Notes: generated by a model not told the origin, from the sequence alone. DNA of 16,975 nucleotides from Desulfobacterales bacterium S5133MH16 (GCA_001751005.1 MAXL01000511.1:1-16975), one strand, 5' to 3'. Counted from the stretch's first letter, positions 7,084 through 15,067 are shown. Translations and numbers: made by a program.

Positions 7084-9501
7084 ATGAAAAAAACATGCAA
7101 GTTAAAGCCTTCGGATCTAAGGTCAATATGTGATCCCAAGATGTTTACCTTTAAAAATACTGCGGAAGTAAATCCGCTGGATGAAGTCATCGGGCAGGAA
7201 CGAGCGGTTCAGGCCATAAACTTCGGCCTGAACATGAAAAGTCCGGGATACAACATTTTTGTCACAGGATTGGAAGGCACCGGCAAATCTACCATCATCA
7301 GAGACCTCGTTGATCGGCAAGCCAAAACCCTTCCATCACCGGTTGATTGGTGCATGGTCAATAATTTTAAGGATGAATACCACCCCAAAGCCATTTCCGT
7401 GCCCACAGGCAAAGCAAACCGGTTCAGTAAAACAATAAGCAAGTTAATTGATGATCTGAAAAAGGAGCTGCCCAAAGCCTTTGAACATGAATCGTATCAG
7501 CAGAGACAATCTGAAATTCAAAAGAAATATTCGGATCAACAAAAAGAGCTCATTCAGAAACTCGAAGCGTCGGCAGCGCAAAAGAACATCCAGATTAACA
7601 GAAGCAAAACCGGGTATCAAACCATCCCCATTGTTAAAGAAAAGCCGATTTCACCGGAAGAGTTTATGGCCCTTCCAAAGGAAACACAAACGGAAATCGA
7701 GGAAAGAATCAGTATGGTTCAGTCCGAAGTCGACACCACGATCCGAGAACTTAATAAAATCAACCAGGCAATGACTTCTCAAGTTGAAAAGATGATGGAG
7801 GAAATCGCTCTGTTTGTGGTAAAACAGCGAATAGACATTATTAAGGAGGAATACAAGGAGGGTAAAGACATATTGGCCTATCTGGACGATGTGCAGGCGG
7901 ATATCCTGGAGAACGTTAAGGATTTTATACCTTCCCAGGAAGCAAAATCACCCATTGAAGGCTTTATGTTTCAGTCTGCCAAACCCTCTTTTCAGCGCTA
8001 TAAGGTCAATGTTCTGGTTGATCAAAAATCTTTAAAAGGCGCACCGGTTATTTTTGAAACAAATCCAACGTATCACAATGTTTTCGGTCAAATTGAAAAA
8101 AGAGCCCATATGGGAACCATTATCACAGATTTTAGCATGGTCCAGGCCGGATCACTTCTCAGAGCCAACGGCGGCTATCTGATAATGGAAATCGAGTCTA
8201 TCCTCATGAACCCGTTCGTATGGGAAGCACTCAAACGTGCGTTACAAAACAAACTCCTTTCCATAGAAGATCTTGCGTCAGGTCTGGGATACGGCACATC
8301 ATCCCTTCGGCCGGAACCGATCCCGCTGGAAGTCAAGGTTGTCTTGTTCGGCAGCTATCACCTTTTTCACCTGCTCCAGAACTATGATTCAAAATTTAAT
8401 AAAATTTTCAAAGTCAGGGCGGATTTTGACCATGAGGTTGAAAAAAACCAGGATACAATTCAACAATATGCTCGCTTCATTGCCCGTGTATGCAAAGAAG
8501 AGGAACTGCTGCCGTTAACCCCCAAAGGTGTTGCCGCCATTGTAGAGTATGGTGAAAAATATATCGCCAACCAAAAAAAGCTTTCACTCAGATTCGGCGC
8601 GATTATGGGAATTTTAAAAGAGGCTGACTACTGGGCAAAAAAAAGGAATGCAAAACGGGTTTCAGACAAAGATGTTATCACAGCTTTCAATGAATACCGA
8701 TTTCGGTATAACCTTTATGAAGAAAAAATACACGAATCCTACGTGGATGATACCATTATGATCGATGTGAAAGGGGATGTTGCCGGACAGGTAAATGCCC
8801 TTTCCGTATTTCAAATCGGCGATTTTATGTTTGGGCGTCCTTCCCGAATCACCGCCGAAACATATATGGGCAAGCAGGGGATTGTTAATATTGAACGTGA
8901 AGCCAAGCTGAGCGGAAAGACCCACGACAAGGGCGTTCTGATTCTCTCCGGTTATTTGGGACGAACCTTCGCACAAAACTACCCATTAAGTTTATCAATC
9001 AGCATCACTTTTGAGCAAAGCTACAGCGGCATCGACGGCGACAGCGCTTCTTCCACGGAACTCTATGCTGTTATCTCAAGCCTTTCAAACACTCCCATCC
9101 ATCAGGGGATCGCTGTAACCGGTTCAGTGAATCAAAAAGGGCAAATTCAGGCCATCGGCGGGGTTGATCAGAAAATTGAAGGATTTTTTGACGTCTGTAA
9201 AAGCAAAGGACTTACCGGCAAACAGGGGGTATTAATTCCCCGGGCCAATGTAAAAAATCTGATGCTAAAAAAAGATGTGATCGATGCCGTAAGAAAAGGA
9301 AAATTTCATATCTATCAGGTCTCTACGATTGAAGAAGGAATAGAAATATTAACAGATGTTCCGGCAGGGACTCCGGACCAAGAGGGCTACTTTCCCGAAG
9401 GAACCGTTTACGGCAAGGTACAGGAAAAGCTCAAACGATATCTGGAACAATCATTTAAGCTGAAAAAACAATTTGAGGATGAAGACGAAACAACCGTATA
9501 G
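7084..9501 (+). CDS. ATP-dependent Lon-family protease, LonB/YcbZ-like (AAA_32 type)
   Basis: An 805-residue AAA+ protease with Walker A GLEGTGKST (62-70, Lys68) near the N-terminus, so it lacks the N-terminal substrate domain of classical Lon. A long charged, probably coiled-coil insertion follows (about 120-285). The segment GGYLIMEIESILMNPFVWEALKRAL is typical of the AAA_32 group. The C-terminal Lon peptidase domain has the Ser-Lys dyad: Ser654 in GDSASS and Lys697 in GGVDQKIEG. The 43-residue spacing equals that of E. coli Lon. The start is taken as ATG 7084, preceded by AAGGAG (7072-7077) at 6 bases; a TTG further up at 7066 would overlap this ribosome site and is rejected. There is no membrane segment. 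The 124-base upstream gap is AT-rich and shows no convincing promoter. It probably degrades damaged or regulatory proteins; no specific target is visible. Confidence 0.93.
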   Translation: MKKTCKLKPSDLRSICDPKMFTFKNTAEVNPLDEVIGQERAVQAINFGLNMKSPGYNIFVTGLEGTGKSTIIRDLVDRQAKTLPSPVDWCMVNNFKDEYHPKAISVPTGKANRFSKTISKLIDDLKKELPKAFEHESYQQRQSEIQKKYSDQQKELIQKLEASAAQKNIQINRSKTGYQTIPIVKEKPISPEEFMALPKETQTEIEERISMVQSEVDTTIRELNKINQAMTSQVEKMMEEIALFVVKQRIDIIKEEYKEGKDILAYLDDVQADILENVKDFIPSQEAKSPIEGFMFQSAKPSFQRYKVNVLVDQKSLKGAPVIFETNPTYHNVFGQIEKRAHMGTIITDFSMVQAGSLLRANGGYLIMEIESILMNPFVWEALKRALQNKLLSIEDLASGLGYGTSSLRPEPIPLEVKVVLFGSYHLFHLLQNYDSKFNKIFKVRADFDHEVEKNQDTIQQYARFIARVCKEEELLPLTPKGVAAIVEYGEKYIANQKKLSLRFGAIMGILKEADYWAKKRNAKRVSDKDVITAFNEYRFRYNLYEEKIHESYVDDTIMIDVKGDVAGQVNALSVFQIGDFMFGRPSRITAETYMGKQGIVNIEREAKLSGKTHDKGVLILSGYLGRTFAQNYPLSLSISITFEQSYSGIDGDSASSTELYAVISSLSNTPIHQGIAVTGSVNQKGQIQAIGGVDQKIEGFFDVCKSKGLTGKQGVLIPRANVKNLMLKKDVIDAVRKGKFHIYQVSTIEEGIEILTDVPAGTPDQEGYFPEGTVYGKVQEKLKRYLEQSFKLKKQFEDEDETTV

Positions 9502-9584
9502 CCTGATTATACTCTGCACGGTAATAAATAATACAAAAGCACAAATTGTTGCTGTTTTCAGTATATCAAAAAAAAGTGAGAATC

Positions 9585-10160
9585 ATGAATATCATCACAA
9601 CATCCATAGAAGGCGTCCTTATGATTGAGCCCGAAGTATTTGAAGACAGCCGCGGCTTTTTCATGGAGACATACCACCGGAACAGATACATGACATCCGG
9701 AATTAACAGGGTGTTTGTTCAAGACAACCTTTCTTATTCCGTACACGGCACCGTCAGAGGACTTCACTACCAGACCAGAAACCCCCAGGCCAAACTGGTA
9801 CAGGTAATAACCGGTGAGGTATTTGATGTGGCGGTCGACATCCGTCCGGATTCTCCCACCTTCGGCAAATGGACGGGTTTCCATCTTTCGGATCGGAACC
9901 GGCGCCAGTTATTTATTCCCGAAGGATTTGCCCACGGCTTCTGTGTGTTGAGCGAAATCGCCTATTTTTTATATAAATGCTCGGATTTTTTTGCGCCCGA
10001 TGACGAGGGAGGAATCCTCTGGTCCGATCCTGACATCGGTATTGACTGGCCGGTTGAAGATCCGATTATATCAGAAAAGGACAAACAGTATCCATGTCTG
10101 GCCGAAATTGGCACTGATGAGCTTCCTGTCTTTGTACAAAAACCGATTAACTGCGGATGA
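9585..10160 (+). CDS. rfbC: dTDP-4-dehydrorhamnose 3,5-epimerase
   Basis: This cupin-fold enzyme epimerises C3 and C5 of dTDP-4-keto-6-deoxyglucose in dTDP-L-rhamnose synthesis for surface polysaccharide. At 191 residues it is full length (family about 180-190). Family signatures include DSRGFFMETY (21-30), the catalytic His61 in VRGLHYQ, QAKLVQV, IPEGFAHGF, the YKCSDFF segment with the active-site Tyr, and WSDPDIGIDWP near the end. The start is ATG 9585, with AGTGAG just upstream; an in-frame TTG at 9546 would add 13 atypical residues. No rmlA, rmlB or rmlD lies in this window, so it stands alone beside the protease gene, 83 bases downstream. The 3' end overlaps the convergent His-rich gene by 14 bases. 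Related 3-epimerases of other dTDP-sugars share this fold, so the exact product is slightly uncertain. Confidence 0.93.
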   Translation: MNIITTSIEGVLMIEPEVFEDSRGFFMETYHRNRYMTSGINRVFVQDNLSYSVHGTVRGLHYQTRNPQAKLVQVITGEVFDVAVDIRPDSPTFGKWTGFHLSDRNRRQLFIPEGFAHGFCVLSEIAYFLYKCSDFFAPDDEGGILWSDPDIGIDWPVEDPIISEKDKQYPCLAEIGTDELPVFVQKPINCG

Positions 10161-10410
10161 TATCGGCCGCTTCTTCAAATTTTTTGCTGATCATAAGCGT
10201 CATCTCGGCTGCATCTTCAAGCAATGATCCCGCTTCATCCATATTTTTCTCTTTTGCTTTTTTTGCCCAATCCCTGTATGTTTCAGCGTGATCATCATTA
10301 TGCTTTATCCAGTGTTCAAGCAGTTTGATCATTTTTTCATCAAATGATAAAGTACTCTCAATTTTATGATCATGGTGATGATCATGTTCATGGTGGTGAT
10401 GATGTGTCAT
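10147..10410 (-). CDS. Small His-rich protein, candidate metal-binding
   Basis: An 87-residue acidic and His-rich protein. Ten of the first 15 residues are His (3-7, 9, 11-13, 15), interspersed with Asp and Glu. The remainder is predicted all-helical. One helix carries His33, His37 and His41 at four-residue spacing, which would place them on one face as a metal site. The pattern (His tail, then a helical hairpin with LLEHWIKHNDDHAETY) recalls small proteins found near nickel, cobalt or zinc transporters; that link is from memory and no transporter is present here. The ribosome site is strong: AAGGAGAG at 10416-10423, five bases before ATG 10410. A 14-base palindrome sits at its 5' edge. It is divergent from the PBP gene and overlaps the rfbC tail. 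Metal buffering or sensing is inference. Confidence 0.82.
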   Translation of the reverse strand: MTHHHHHEHDHHHDHKIESTLSFDEKMIKLLEHWIKHNDDHAETYRDWAKKAKEKNMDEAGSLLEDAAEMTLMISKKFEEAADIIRS

Positions 10411-10422
10411 TTGAACTCTCCT

Positions 10423-10436
10423 TAAATGAACATTTA
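10423..10436. promoter_or_regulatory. Palindrome TAAATG-AA-CATTTA between divergent genes, candidate operator
   Basis: A perfect inverted repeat with 6-base arms and AA centre, immediately upstream of the His-rich gene's ribosome site and 32 bases before the PBP start. A dimeric repressor site, for example metal-responsive, is possible. A short mRNA hairpin is the alternative. Confidence 0.35.
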
Positions 10437-10457
10437 GAAAACAAATTACGAAATCTG

Positions 10458-10486
10458 TATTTACAGTTATGGACCGTAACAGTCAA
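10458..10486 (-). promoter_or_regulatory. Weak candidate promoter of the His-rich gene
   Basis: On the minus strand TTGACT (10481-10486) is followed after 17 bases by TAAATA (10458-10463). The -35 lies inside the first codons of the PBP gene. The -10 is a poor match. Transcription from here would carry the palindrome at 10423-10436 in the leader. Confidence 0.3.
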
Positions 10487-12439
10487 CACATTAATAAAAA
10501 GAAAGTCGCCATTTTACTCTTTCTTGCGGGTGGTGTTTTTTCCGGAATTTTGGTCGGGGCATTTCTTGCCCTTACCCATGATCTTCCCCAGATCCTCAGC
10601 CTTGAAACATTTAGACCGTCTTCTGTTACCCGAATTTACTCAGCAGACAACGTGCTCCTGGCAGAACTTTTTGTGGAAAAAAGGGATCCGGTTCCGCTCA
10701 AAGCCATACCCGATGATCTTAAAAAAGCGCTGATCGCCACTGAGGACCGAAAATTTTACCAGCATAGCGGTGTCGACCTGAAAGGAATTCTCAGGGCCGT
10801 CATCAGCGATATCCGGGCCGGAAAATTTGTTGAAGGCGCCAGCACCATCACCCAGCAGCTTGCCAAGACCCTTTTTCTCACGTCCCGTAAAACTTTGTTG
10901 CGCAAAATCAAGGAAGCATTCCTGGCCTTTCAGCTGGAGAGACGGTACACAAAAGATGAAATCCTGGAACTGTACCTTAACCAGGTGTATTTCGGAAGTG
11001 GCGCCTATGGTGTGGAATCGGCCGCAAGGATATTTTTCGGTAAACCTGCAAAAGACCTGGGGCTTGCCGAATGCGCCCTGATTGCAGGCCTTCCCAAAGC
11101 ACCGTCACGATATTCCCCTCTGATTAACAAAGATCTTGCGATAAAACGGAGAAACATCGTCTTAAAACAGATGAAAGATACCGGTATCATATCGGAAACA
11201 ACCTTTACTAAAGCAAAAGAAGAACGGATTTATCCCGGGAAACAAAACAATAATCCGGTCAAAGCGCCATACTTTGTGGACTATATTAAAAATTTTCTTG
11301 AAAAAACCTTAGGGTCATCAAGACTCTATAAAGGAGGGTTGACCGTTTATACAACACTCGATTTTAATCTGCAAAAGGCGGCTGAACATGCCGTGGCAAA
11401 CGGGCTTTTAGCCCTTGAAAACAGGATGAAAACGCAGAAAATAAAAAATCCGGCGCCTGAATGTGCCCTGGTCTCTCTGGATGTGCAATCCGGTGGAATA
11501 CTTGCCATGATCGGCGGCAAAGATTTTTACAAAACCCCTTTTAACAGAGCAACCAGCGCAAAAAGGCAGCCCGGATCCGCATTCAAGCCGATTGTCTATG
11601 CCTATGCCATTGAACATGATTTTCCTCAGAGTAAAACCATTCTCGATGCACCGGTATCCTTTAAAATTGCAACCCGGCGAAACCACTGGAGTCCGGAAAA
11701 CTTTTCAGGAGATTACAAGGGTGAGATCACGCTCAGAATGGCGTTAAGCCTTTCGCAAAACATACCTGCGATCAGATTAATCGAAATGCTGGGAACTTCA
11801 TCGGTGGCCGGGTTTGGATACACTCTCGGCATCGAGTCGACCCTCTATCCGAATCTTTCCCTTGCCCTCGGCACATCGGAAGTAACGCTTATAAATTTAA
11901 CGGCTGCCTATTCGGTTTTCCCCAACAAAGGAGAGTTGATCAAACCTTACGGCGTCATGGAAGTCGTTGATCAAAGCGGACGGCTTGTATTCCGCGTAAA
12001 ACCCCTAAAAAAAGTGGCCATGTCACGAGCAGGCGCATCCATCATGACAGATATGCTCAAAGGGGTGATCCAGGAAGGCACGGGAAAAAAAGCACGGGTA
12101 ATTACCCGTCCGGTTGCCGGTAAAACAGGTACCACCAATGGATATAAAGACGCACTTTTTATTGGTTTCTCACCATCGATTGCAACCGGGGTATGGGTGG
12201 GGCAAGATGTTTTTGTTACAATCGGGAAACGGGAAACCGGCGCCAAAGCAGCGCTCCCCATTTGGATCGAATTCATGACCAAAGCACTTGATAGAAAACC
12301 GTTTCAATACTTCGACATGCCGGATGACCTGGTTAAAGTACGCATGGATCCCTTTACCGGGCTGCTTGCATCTGACGATTCACCCGGGGCGGTCACAGCT
12401 TTTTTTAAAAAAGGAACAGAGCCCAAAAAATTTCGCTGA
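10469..12439 (+). CDS. mrcA: Class A penicillin-binding protein 1A (glycosyltransferase/transpeptidase)
   Basis: A 656-residue bifunctional peptidoglycan synthase. A short cytoplasmic tail and one membrane anchor (about 12-35) precede the GT51 domain, with catalytic Glu92 in ATEDRKFYQH, then GASTITQQLAK, and ELYLNQVYFGSGAYGVESAA. The transpeptidase domain has SAFK (Ser370 to Lys373), SQN (429-431) and KTGT (552-555). It polymerises lipid II glycan and cross-links peptides in the periplasm. It is short for the family, with little after the transpeptidase domain and no large insertion. The gene is also called ponA. The ATG at 10469 has no clear ribosome site, but the N-terminal anchor fits this start. 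It is monocistronic as far as can be seen: the next plus-strand gene is 267 bases away. Confidence 0.95.
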   Translation: MDRNSQHINKKKVAILLFLAGGVFSGILVGAFLALTHDLPQILSLETFRPSSVTRIYSADNVLLAELFVEKRDPVPLKAIPDDLKKALIATEDRKFYQHSGVDLKGILRAVISDIRAGKFVEGASTITQQLAKTLFLTSRKTLLRKIKEAFLAFQLERRYTKDEILELYLNQVYFGSGAYGVESAARIFFGKPAKDLGLAECALIAGLPKAPSRYSPLINKDLAIKRRNIVLKQMKDTGIISETTFTKAKEERIYPGKQNNNPVKAPYFVDYIKNFLEKTLGSSRLYKGGLTVYTTLDFNLQKAAEHAVANGLLALENRMKTQKIKNPAPECALVSLDVQSGGILAMIGGKDFYKTPFNRATSAKRQPGSAFKPIVYAYAIEHDFPQSKTILDAPVSFKIATRRNHWSPENFSGDYKGEITLRMALSLSQNIPAIRLIEMLGTSSVAGFGYTLGIESTLYPNLSLALGTSEVTLINLTAAYSVFPNKGELIKPYGVMEVVDQSGRLVFRVKPLKKVAMSRAGASIMTDMLKGVIQEGTGKKARVITRPVAGKTGTTNGYKDALFIGFSPSIATGVWVGQDVFVTIGKRETGAKAALPIWIEFMTKALDRKPFQYFDMPDDLVKVRMDPFTGLLASDDSPGAVTAFFKKGTEPKKFR

Positions 12440-12505
12440 AATTCAAGGCACCGGTTATTGACTTATGAAACGTTGTAACATAAAAGTGATTCCATAATAC
12501 CTAAC

Positions 12506-12518
12506 CCGGACAAGCCGG
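12506..12518 (+). repeat. 13-mer CCGGACAAGCCGG, second copy
   Basis: An exact copy of the motif at 4656-4668, again in a gap between plus-strand genes and in the same orientation. Flanking bases differ after the 13-mer. It is probably a fragment of a dispersed intergenic repeat. Confidence 0.5.
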
Positions 12519-12529
12519 AACAAAAAGGG

Positions 12530-12687
12530 ATTGAATATTGAATATTGACGATTGAATATTTGTTGTATCGCTTCGCGATGTCATTTTTATATAATTGATA
12601 GAATTCCTTAAATTTTCACTTTTCAATGTTCAATATTCAATGTCACAGTTCCTTAAATATTCAATCTTCAATCGAAAATATTCAATT
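12530..12687. repeat. Heptamer tandem-repeat array A, arms in opposite orientation
   Basis: This fills most of the 267-base gap (12440-12706) between the PBP and argA genes. The left arm (12531-12558) has four 7-base units: TTGAATA at the first, second and fourth places and TTGACGA third. The right side has TTCAAT-type units at 12622-12642 and, in a shifted register, at 12660-12687. ATTGAATATTGAA (12530-12542) is exactly complementary to 12629-12641. Between the arms is a perfect small hairpin, ATCGC-TTC-GCGAT (12567-12579), then AT-rich sequence. The whole can fold as one long stem with a central hairpin. The rest of the gap holds the 13-mer at 12506 and a weak promoter-like pair, TTGACT (12458-12463) and TAAAAG (12481-12486). 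Confidence 0.75.
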
Positions 12688-12706
12688 ATTCACAATAAGG
12701 ACAATC

Positions 12707-13171
12707 ATGATTCGAAAAGCCAAAATAAAGGATATAAAAGCCATTCACGAGCTTCTTCAATATTACGGCCGCAAGGGAGAGCTTCTGCCGCGCCCTCTGA
12801 GTGTCTTATACGACCATGTCAGGGATTTCTCGGTTTACGTGGATGAAAAAAATGACGAGGTTATCGGCTGTTGTTCACTACAGTTCTGCTGGGATGATCT
12901 TGCAGAGATACGATCCCTTGCCGTACATCCTGACCATCTGGGGAAAAAAATAGGGTCAAATCTTGTGGAAGCAATGCTTTCCGAGGCAAAATCGTTTGAG
13001 ATAAAAAAAGTATTTGCACTCACTTACCGCCAGGAATTTTTTACAAAATTCGGCTTTATGCAAATAGACAGATCAAAACTCCCGTTGAAAATCTGGGCCG
13101 ACTGCATCATGTGTGTGAAATTCCCGGACTGCGACGAAACCGCAATGATGAAAGAGATAGATCAGGTATAG
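12707..13171 (+). CDS. argA: Short-form N-acetylglutamate synthase (GNAT family)
   Basis: A 154-residue GNAT acetyltransferase. It matches the short, stand-alone N-acetylglutamate synthase group, which makes N-acetylglutamate from acetyl-CoA and glutamate as the first step of arginine synthesis and lacks the amino-acid-kinase domain of long ArgA. Signatures: IRKAKIKDIKAIHELL at the start, GELLPRPL (24-31), RDFSVYV, DDLAEIRSLAV before the acetyl-CoA loop HLGKKIG (77-83), VFALTY, FFTKFGF, and the Cys-rich end KIWADCIMC with KFPDCDE. The start is ATG 12707 with AAGGA (12697-12701). A longer frame from 12626 would translate the heptamer repeat and is rejected. Its stop overlaps the convergent unknown gene by 10 bases. 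No other arginine genes are present. Another GNAT substrate is possible but less likely. Confidence 0.82.
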   Translation: MIRKAKIKDIKAIHELLQYYGRKGELLPRPLSVLYDHVRDFSVYVDEKNDEVIGCCSLQFCWDDLAEIRSLAVHPDHLGKKIGSNLVEAMLSEAKSFEIKKVFALTYRQEFFTKFGFMQIDRSKLPLKIWADCIMCVKFPDCDETAMMKEIDQV

Positions 13172-14223
13172 ATGACATTCAAGGGAAGCGGAGGACATTT
13201 CCACACACCCGGTTTTGGAACAATATGTTGCCCTCCGACGCTCAGCCAGTTCAAATCCGGCTTGATTTCCCGTAGCTTTCCGTCGTCAGGCATCCTGGCA
13301 TGATTGGTAAATGAATAGGTTGCCTGGAATATGCAGATGCCGTACTTTTTTTGGCGGTCTACCACATAATTTTTCTTAAACGTTCGGACCGCAATATTAT
13401 TTGCCTCTGCAATCTGGTCCATTTCACCGTTCTTAAATTTCATCAGAAGCAGTTTTGAAACGCCCCTTTCGGAAATCCGTATCAACGCCCTGGATTCGCT
13501 GCTTCCTGCATAAACCGTAGTAATACAGGGGATCCTTTTTAGATACTGGGCCGCAACAATAGCTGCAGTCCTTCTGCCACCAACATCCACGGGAAGACAA
13601 TAATACTCGAAGAACTTTTTTTGGATGTCTTCTACGTATTTATCTCCTTTTTCATATAAATCTTTGGATATATAGCGAAGACTGCGAGCCAGGTCTTCGG
13701 CTGCATCTGAAATTGGCCAGTCGATACGCACATGAAAATGTGACATGCTGAATCTATTCTTAGCCCTTCCGGTCGGATCTCGCTGAATAAGGAGTGCATA
13801 ATCCACAGGGAGCAATATCTTTAACAAATCATGAAAATGGACTGATTCTAAATATTTCTGCGTTCTATCAAATTTAGTTGATAGTGAAAGCTTCCCATAA
13901 CGGAGAAGATTAAGTTTAGTGGTTTTGTTCCTTTCAAAGAACCGGATATATTTCTTGTGAGCTGAAGGGATGGTCTCTTCCATAAAAATTACTAAAAAGG
14001 AGTTCTGGCATTCATGCTCCACGGCCGGGATACGCGCACGGGGTTTCAACTCGCGTTTTTCTACAAACGGGTAATCGATTTTTTTGCAACGAAAATTATC
14101 ATAGGAATCTAACAGAGCATATTTAACCATATGCTGATCCAGCTCATCCCGCAAAAGCTCATAATAGGAACGCCTCAATCTGTTTGCCTGGCTCAGCTCT
14201 TCCCTTACACACCAGAACGCCAA
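13162..14223 (-). CDS. Hypothetical protein, 353 residues
   Basis: I do not recognise this protein. It is basic, has no signal peptide or membrane segment, and is probably cytoplasmic. Notable stretches are a hydrophobic strand SFLVIFMEETIPSAHKKYIRFF (about 74-95), LLPVDYALLIQRDPTGRAKNRF, SMSHFHVRIDWP with an HxH pair, CLPVDVGGRRTAAIVAAQYL, and an unusual end, KCPPLPLNVIYT. No known catalytic motif or Walker box is visible. The start is TTG 14223, supported by a near-ideal ribosome site (AGGAGG, five bases upstream) and a strong promoter 54 bases further up, so it is a real, transcribed gene. Its 3' end overlaps argA by 10 bases tail-to-tail. It appears to be a single-gene unit. Confidence 0.8.
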   Translation of the reverse strand: MAFWCVREELSQANRLRRSYYELLRDELDQHMVKYALLDSYDNFRCKKIDYPFVEKRELKPRARIPAVEHECQNSFLVIFMEETIPSAHKKYIRFFERNKTTKLNLLRYGKLSLSTKFDRTQKYLESVHFHDLLKILLPVDYALLIQRDPTGRAKNRFSMSHFHVRIDWPISDAAEDLARSLRYISKDLYEKGDKYVEDIQKKFFEYYCLPVDVGGRRTAAIVAAQYLKRIPCITTVYAGSSESRALIRISERGVSKLLLMKFKNGEMDQIAEANNIAVRTFKKNYVVDRQKKYGICIFQATYSFTNHARMPDDGKLREIKPDLNWLSVGGQHIVPKPGVWKCPPLPLNVIYT

Positions 14224-14240
14224 TCTTGCCTCCTGACAGC

Positions 14241-14253
14241 CCGCCCAAGGCGG
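14241..14253 (-). other. Small GC hairpin in the leader of the 353-residue gene
   Basis: CCGCC (14241-14245) pairs with GGCGG (14249-14253) over a 3-base loop, about 10 bases upstream of the AGGAGG ribosome site on the minus strand. A T-rich run follows it on the plus strand, but no plus-strand gene ends here, so a terminator is unlikely. Confidence 0.4.
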
Positions 14254-14276
14254 ATACTCTTTTTTTATTTTTTCTT

Positions 14277-14305
14277 ATAATAGCACTATTTTAGACAATC
14301 GTCAA
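14277..14305 (-). promoter_or_regulatory. Strong sigma70-type promoter of the 353-residue gene
   Basis: On the minus strand TTGACG (14300-14305) and TATTAT (14277-14282) are separated by exactly 17 bases, each matching consensus at 5 of 6 positions. It lies just after the TVP38-like gene's stop (14319), so the unknown gene is probably transcribed on its own, with a leader of about 45 bases. Confidence 0.75.
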
Positions 14306-14318
14306 CAGCATATGATCT

Positions 14319-15017
14319 TCATTTTCCGTTAAGCTTATCAATCCAATTATACAGCCTTTCCCGATACCGGTATGCTAAAAACATAAGTACAAGGCATACA
14401 CTTAATATAAGAGCAAACCACCCGTATCTCTGTTCAAAAATATACGATCCCTGAAGGCTGAGCATCAGTGTCCCGGGCATTCTTCCTATGGCGGTAAGTA
14501 TAATGAAAATTTTTAAAGGTATGGCGCTCAATCCAAGGAATAAACACAGATAGTCTTTAGGAAAGCCCGGAAAAACAAATAAACCAAACAAAACGATAAC
14601 GCCCTGGCGTTTCACAAACTTATCCATCCGTTCTAATTGAACCGGAGGGATAAGTTTTCTTACAAATCTTTTTCCCAGAAAACGACCGATTGTGAAATTG
14701 ATCAACGATCCTACTGTCAGACCGATACTCGAATATAAAAATCCTTTTGTTGCCCCGAATAAAAATCCTCCGATAAAGCCTGTTGCTTCACCGGGGAAAG
14801 GGGCCAGCAAAACCTGGAGAATCTGAATGATTATAAAAACAACCGGCGCACCCGTGCCGAAGGACGTGACAAAAGCCTTGATTTGCTCTCTATCCGTAAA
14901 AATATCATAGAAATAGGTGATGTTTTCCCACAAAGGTATGCGGTACAAATATCCCAGCACAACAAGAACGCATACAACGACAACCGTAATTATATTTTGA
15001 ATATTTTTATTTGTCAC
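14319..15017 (-). CDS. TVP38/TMEM64 (VTT, DedA-like) membrane protein
   Basis: A 232-residue polytopic inner-membrane protein. Hydrophobic segments lie at about 8-25, 58-72, 80-110, 140-150, 160-180 and 200-220. The VTT-domain signatures are APFPGEATGFIGGFLFG (72-88), GSLINFTIGRFLGKRF, and FPGFPKDYLCLFLGLS (149-164), the last being the conserved Pro-Lys-Asp loop of the second re-entrant half. Members of this superfamily are linked to membrane homeostasis and, in some DedA/VTT proteins, to lipid-carrier or phospholipid movement; the role here is not known. The start is GTG (15017) with only a weak ribosome site, and no upstream in-frame ATG exists before a stop. It sits 95 bases upstream of the unknown gene on the same strand, and repeat array B lies in its upstream region. 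Confidence 0.88.
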   Translation of the reverse strand: MTNKNIQNIITVVVVCVLVVLGYLYRIPLWENITYFYDIFTDREQIKAFVTSFGTGAPVVFIIIQILQVLLAPFPGEATGFIGGFLFGATKGFLYSSIGLTVGSLINFTIGRFLGKRFVRKLIPPVQLERMDKFVKRQGVIVLFGLFVFPGFPKDYLCLFLGLSAIPLKIFIILTAIGRMPGTLMLSLQGSYIFEQRYGWFALILSVCLVLMFLAYRYRERLYNWIDKLNGK

Positions 15018-15067
15018 TCGTCACAGGATATTGGTCATGGGAGCATTACCGGTTTGTTTTGAAAGAT

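Noticed and set aside
8662..8976. 104-residue minus-strand frame within the LonB-type gene
   Set aside because: It lies opposite a conserved catalytic region and shows no independent signals.
9546..9584. Upstream TTG start for rfbC
   Set aside because: It adds residues not seen in the family; ATG 9585 has its own ribosome site and gives the normal length.
12530..12687. CRISPR array
   Set aside because: Units are 7 bases long and contiguous, with no spacers and no cas genes in the window.
12626..12706. In-frame 5' extension of the argA reading frame
   Set aside because: It translates the heptamer repeat, has no ribosome site, and the family start with AAGGA lies at 12707.
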